A program made the position numbers and the translations under genes. A stretch of 64,000 nucleotides of DNA from CADEED01 sp043747835 (GTDB lineage Bacteria; Pseudomonadota; Gammaproteobacteria; Steroidobacterales; Steroidobacteraceae). Positions 61,095 through 64,000 of the stretch are shown here, piece after piece. The first letter of the stretch is position 1. Each line of letters begins with the position of its first letter. The notes under the pieces were generated by a model that was not told the DNA's origin, ran no database searches, and was given only the letters and a program-made list of their open reading frames with translations. Where the stretch lies: the NCBI GenBank assembly GCA_043747835.1, contig JAYTOK010000084.1:1-64000 (forward strand). The letters run 5' to 3'.

Positions 61095-61103
61095 CGGCGT
61101 TCA

Positions 61104-61586
61104 TTACAGCTGCCCTAAGATGTAGTCCGCGCTCGACACCTTGAACTCTCGCGGCGCTTCGATCTCGACCTTCTTCGCGACGCCGTCTTCGACCACGAGC
61201 GCGAATCGCTGGCCGCGCGTGCCCATGCCGAATCCACGGCCGTCCATCTCGAGTCCGAGCGCCTTCGCGTACTCGCCATTGCCGTCGGCCAGCATCATGA
61301 CCTTGTCGCCGACATTCGAGTGCTTGCCCCAGGCATTCATCACGAACACGTCATTGACCGCCATGCAGGCGATCGTGTCGATGCCCTTCCCCTTGATGTC
61401 GCCCGCCTTCTCGACGAAGCCCGGCAGGTGCTTCGCGTCGCAGGTCGGCGTGAAGGCGCCCGGCACCGAAAACAGCACGACCTTCTTGCCCTTGAAGAGC
61501 TGATCCGTCGTGAGGTCCTGCGGACCGTCCTTCGTCATCGTCTTGAATGTGCCCGCGGGCAGCTTGTCGCCAACCTTGATTGTCAT
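61104..61586 (-). CDS. Peroxiredoxin, Prx5 type
   Basis: This thiol peroxidase of 160 residues reduces hydroperoxides. The peroxidatic Cys49 is in PGAFTPTCDAKHLPGF and the supporting Arg in TRGQRFALVVEDG. Other hallmarks are VNDVFVMNAWGK and the C-terminal SSADYILGQL. Only one further Cys (IACMAVND) is present, so reduction by glutathione or glutaredoxin is likely. A strong ribosome site (AAGGAG) precedes ATG 61586. It is 21 bases after the ankyrin lipoprotein gene. Confidence 0.93.
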   Translation of the reverse strand: MTIKVGDKLPAGTFKTMTKDGPQDLTTDQLFKGKKVVLFSVPGAFTPTCDAKHLPGFVEKAGDIKGKGIDTIACMAVNDVFVMNAWGKHSNVGDKVMMLADGNGEYAKALGLEMDGRGFGMGTRGQRFALVVEDGVAKKVEIEAPREFKVSSADYILGQL

Positions 61587-61607
61587 TGTCGTAAGTCTCC
61601 TTGTGAA

Positions 61608-62135
61608 TCAGTTATTGCGCCGGGACGCTGCAAGCTCGAGCTCCTGCAGGAGCGCGGCATCGCCGCCCGCGAGCAAGCGCGGTGTCGCACCGGCTTCATC
61701 CTTCGCGTCGAGGCTCGCGCCGCGCCGCACGAGATATTTCGCGGTTTCATACTGATGCTGTCGCATCGCGAGCAGCAACGGCGTCGCACCCGCAGGACCC
61801 GCCTCATCGATCGGCGCTCCGCGGTCGACGAGCAGGCCGCAGATCCCCGTCATGCCGGTCGCAGCCGCGTGATGCAGCGGGCCCACGCCTTCCGAATCCT
61901 TCGCGCGAACGTCGGCACCGCCTTCGATGAGCGCCTGCGCGGAGCTGCTCTGCCCCGCCTTCGTCGCGATGAGCAGCGGCGTGTCGCCCGAGGAGTTTTT
62001 GTCGTTCACGTCGGCGCCCGCCTGGATGGCGGCCGCGACGGATTTGCGATCGTCGGATTCGACCGCCTTGTCGATCGGATCCTTGCCGCAGGCCGCGAGG
62101 CCCATGAAGCTCACGAGAATCAACGCGTACTTCAC
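61608..62135 (-). CDS. Ankyrin-repeat lipoprotein
   Basis: The 175-residue protein starts at GTG 62135, overlapping the hmgL stop as GTGA. The start VKYALILVSFMGLAACGKD is a lipoprotein signal with lipobox LAAC. Four to five ankyrin repeats follow (ADVNDKNSSGDTPLLIATKAG, ADVRAKDSEGVGPLHHAAATG, AGATPLLLAMRQHQYETAKYL). It is probably membrane-anchored and faces the periplasm, acting by protein contact. Its neighbour is a peroxiredoxin, which recalls the ankyrin protein next to catalase katB in Pseudomonas. Confidence 0.85.
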   Translation of the reverse strand: MKYALILVSFMGLAACGKDPIDKAVESDDRKSVAAAIQAGADVNDKNSSGDTPLLIATKAGQSSSAQALIEGGADVRAKDSEGVGPLHHAAATGMTGICGLLVDRGAPIDEAGPAGATPLLLAMRQHQYETAKYLVRRGASLDAKDEAGATPRLLAGGDAALLQELELAASRRNN

Positions 62136-63052
62136 TTGTTGGAAGCTCCGATGGATTTGGGAAAGAGTCCGGCCTTGACGACCATTCCCGGCACGGGATG
62201 CTCGAGGGTCTGCTGCAACCAGCGGCTCGTGTCGAGCAGCGCAGGAAGATCGACGCCCGTCTCGATACCCATTCGCTGCAGCATGTAGACGAGATCTTCG
62301 GTCGGAATGTTGCCGGTGGCCGCGGGCGCGAACGGGCACCCGCCGATGCCACCGCAGCTCGCATCGAGCGCGGCCACGCCCGCCTCGACGGCGGCGTACG
62401 CGTTCGCGAGTCCGGTATTCCGCGTGTTGTGGAAATGGGCGCGCAGTTTCGCGCGCGGCAGCGACGCGCGCAGCGCGCCGATGACGGCGGTGATCTGGGT
62501 CGGCACCGCGACGCCGATGGTGTCGGCGACTGCGATCTCGTCGGGTTCGCCCGCGGCCACGCGCTCCGCGATCACGCGCACACGATCCACCGGCACCTCA
62601 CCCTCGAAAGGACAACCGAACGCCGTCGAGATCGTGATCTGTGCGCGAATGCCGGCCGCGCGCGCCAGCGTTGCGATCTCGAGCCAGGTCGCGATGCCAT
62701 CATCCACGCCGCACCCCTGATTGCGCTGACTGAAGCTTTCGGTGGCGGCGATGGCCATTCCGACTTCCGTGCAACCGGCAGCCTGGGCGCGTTCGAATCC
62801 TCTGCGATTGAGCACGAGCCCGATGTACCGCGCGCCGGGCGGCCGGCCCAGCGCCAACATCACCGCTTCCGCGTCCGCCATCTGCGGCACTCGCTTCGGA
62901 TTCACGAAGCTCGCGACTTCGATGCGCGTGAGGCCCGCGGCGGCCAGCCGGTGGATGAACTCGACCTTGCGGTCGGTGGGCAAAACCTGCGATTCACTCT
63001 GCAGTCCGTCGCGTGGACCCACTTCGACGATCTCGATTCGACCGGATTTCAT
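62132..63052 (-). CDS. Hydroxymethylglutaryl-CoA lyase
   Basis: This enzyme splits HMG-CoA to acetoacetate and acetyl-CoA in leucine breakdown. The 306-residue TIM-barrel protein starts at 63052 with IEIVEVGPRDGLQSE, holding the metal-binding Asp and substrate Arg. ADTIGVAVPTQI and the metal histidines in LRAHFHNTRNTGLANAY follow. The catalytic Cys is in CGGIGGCPFAPAATGN. It is followed by the ankyrin gene with a 4-base overlap and is divergent from the CoA transferase gene. Confidence 0.92.
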   Translation of the reverse strand: MKSGRIEIVEVGPRDGLQSESQVLPTDRKVEFIHRLAAAGLTRIEVASFVNPKRVPQMADAEAVMLALGRPPGARYIGLVLNRRGFERAQAAGCTEVGMAIAATESFSQRNQGCGVDDGIATWLEIATLARAAGIRAQITISTAFGCPFEGEVPVDRVRVIAERVAAGEPDEIAVADTIGVAVPTQITAVIGALRASLPRAKLRAHFHNTRNTGLANAYAAVEAGVAALDASCGGIGGCPFAPAATGNIPTEDLVYMLQRMGIETGVDLPALLDTSRWLQQTLEHPVPGMVVKAGLFPKSIGASNK

Positions 63053-63086
63053 GGGCGCGAATTCTACGCGCTCCACGAAGTTCGAC

Positions 63087-63115
63087 CCGTCTTGACCGTT
63101 GGCCGTCTTGACCGT
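63087..63115. repeat. Two direct repeats in a divergent promoter region
   Basis: CCGTCTTGACCGT occurs at 63087-63099 and 63103-63115, a period of 16 bases, between hmgL (minus) and the CoA transferase gene (plus). The second copy supplies TTGACC, a -35-like hexamer, 17 bases before TACAAA (63131-63136). Confidence 0.45.
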
Positions 63116-63145
63116 CGGTGATAGCGGCCGTACAAACGCGCCCCC

Positions 63146-64000
63146 ATGAGCCAAACAAATCACGGAGCCCTCTCCGACCTGCGCGTTCTCGAACTCGGAA
63201 CCCTCATCGCGGGACCGTTTTGCGGGCAACTGCTCGGCGACATGGGAGCCGAGGTCATCAAGATCGAAGCACCCGGCCAAGGCGATCCCATGCGTCACTG
63301 GGGACCGCAGGAACGTGGCAAGCCGTCCGTCTGGTGGCCGGTGATCGCGCGCAACAAGAAGGCCATCACCCTGGACCTTAGGCAGGGTGCGGGCCAGCAA
63401 TTATTCAAAGACTTATGCGCCAAAGCTGATGTTGTCATCGAGAACTTCCGGCCGGGAACCCTGGAGAAGTGGGACCTCGGCTGGCCGGTCCTTTCGGCGA
63501 TCAATCCGCGGCTCATCCTCGTGCGAGTGTCCGGCTATGGCCAGACAGGTCCGTACGCTCAACGTGCGGGCTATGGCGGCATCGGGGAGGCAATGGGCGG
63601 CCTCCGTTACATCGTCGGCGAGCCTGACCGCCCGCCGGCGCGCGTGGGCATCAGCATCGGTGACTCCCTCGCCGCGGTGCATGCCTGCATGGGAGCGCTC
63701 GCGGCGCTCCATCATCGCGAGCGCAGCGGCCAGGGTCAGGTTGTCGATGCGGCGATCTACGAGTCGGTGCTCAACATGATGGAGTCGCTGGTCACCGAGT
63801 ACGACCAGTTGGGACACGTGCGAGAGCGTTCGGGCGCGATCCTGCCGCGGATCGCGCCGTCGAATGTCTATCCCACGCGCGACGGCATCGTGATGATCGG
63901 CGCGAACCAGGACACCGTGTTCGCGCGCCTCTGTGAGGCAATGGGTCAACCGGCGCTCGCGACCGATGCGCGATACCGCGACCACCAGGCGCGTGGCGAG
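63146..64000 (+). CDS. CaiB/BaiF family CoA transferase (class III), partial
   Basis: The reading frame starts at ATG 63146 and is open to the window edge (285 codons), so the C-terminus is missing from about residue 286 of an expected 400. The start LRVLELGTLIAGPFCGQLLGDMGAEVIKIE is the typical opening of class III CoA transferases (visible LAGP-like motif IAGPFCGQLLGDMGAEVIKI). The catalytic Asp173 is in GISIGDSLAAVHA. The enzyme moves CoA between carboxylic acids, substrate unknown. There is no ribosome site and a TACAAA -10-like box ends 9 bases before ATG. Divergence from HMG-CoA lyase suggests branched-chain or dicarboxylic acid metabolism. Confidence 0.9.
   Translation, partial: MSQTNHGALSDLRVLELGTLIAGPFCGQLLGDMGAEVIKIEAPGQGDPMRHWGPQERGKPSVWWPVIARNKKAITLDLRQGAGQQLFKDLCAKADVVIENFRPGTLEKWDLGWPVLSAINPRLILVRVSGYGQTGPYAQRAGYGGIGEAMGGLRYIVGEPDRPPARVGISIGDSLAAVHACMGALAALHHRERSGQGQVVDAAIYESVLNMMESLVTEYDQLGHVRERSGAILPRIAPSNVYPTRDGIVMIGANQDTVFARLCEAMGQPALATDARYRDHQARGE

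Overview
The window is a 64 kb chromosomal stretch of a GC-rich, Gram-negative bacterium. The gene content points to a gammaproteobacterium: a glyW-cysT-leuZ type tRNA cluster, a System I cytochrome c maturation operon, the order fabD-fabG-acpP-fabF-(pabB)-pabC-mltG-tmk-holB-pilZ, a type II secretion operon and a polysaccharide-scavenging TonB receptor locus. A Xanthomonadales, Nevskiales or Steroidobacteraceae relative fits, but that is inference from gene order and not a placement. Coding density is very high, with many 4-8 base overlaps between successive genes. Nearly all open frames antisense to the listed genes are GC-rich shadows. No rRNA, CRISPR array, prophage or insertion sequence is visible.

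Layout. 11-291: tRNA-Gly, tRNA-Cys, tRNA-Leu. 306-6933: complete ccmABCDEFGHI. 6951-10521: MaoC-like hydratase, an Npt1/Npt2-type carrier and a MATE exporter. 10573-13906: fused enoyl-CoA hydratase/hydroxyacyl-CoA dehydrogenase and thiolase (beta-oxidation). 13934-16717: unknown membrane-anchored protein, a two-domain VOC protein with a histone-like lysine tail, and an exported aldo/keto reductase. 16776-26149: carbohydrate locus (ThuA-like protein, SMP-30 lactonase, TonB-dependent receptor, GH5 endoglucanase-like enzyme, double GH43 enzyme), with two LacI-type operator-like palindromes 33 bp apart before the receptor. 26307-30177: subtilisin-like protease with a GlyGly-CTERM type tail, a small unknown protein, a lone TIR-like protein and an EEP-family hydrolase. 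30183-33329: a second hydratase/dehydrogenase fusion and a cyclic-nucleotide-binding/rhodanese protein. 33335-42644 (minus strand): the fatty acid, folate, murein, replication and PilZ operon, headed by a rhombosortase. 42718-48435: gspGHIJKLMN. 48436-59268 (minus strand): AddA/AddB-like helicase-nuclease pair, AlaA-like aminotransferase and a peptide ABC importer. 59322-61054: etfBA. 61104-63052 (minus strand): HMG-CoA lyase, ankyrin lipoprotein, peroxiredoxin. 63146-end: CoA transferase, cut by the window edge.

How the parts fit. Acyl-CoA oxidation is spread over the window (two multifunctional enzymes, thiolase, MaoC protein, ETF, HMG-CoA lyase, CoA transferase). The receptor and glycosidases form a polysaccharide-use locus whose secreted enzymes probably leave through the type II system encoded further on. 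The protease at 26307 carries the tail that rhombosortases recognise, and the only rhombosortase in the window lies back to back with the type II secretion operon, so protease, processing enzyme and secretion machine form a plausible pathway.

The least explained parts are the TIR-like/EEP cluster (28497-30177), the lysine-rich VOC tail (15540-15755), the paired operators at 18685-18731 and the two palindromes that sit between convergent genes.
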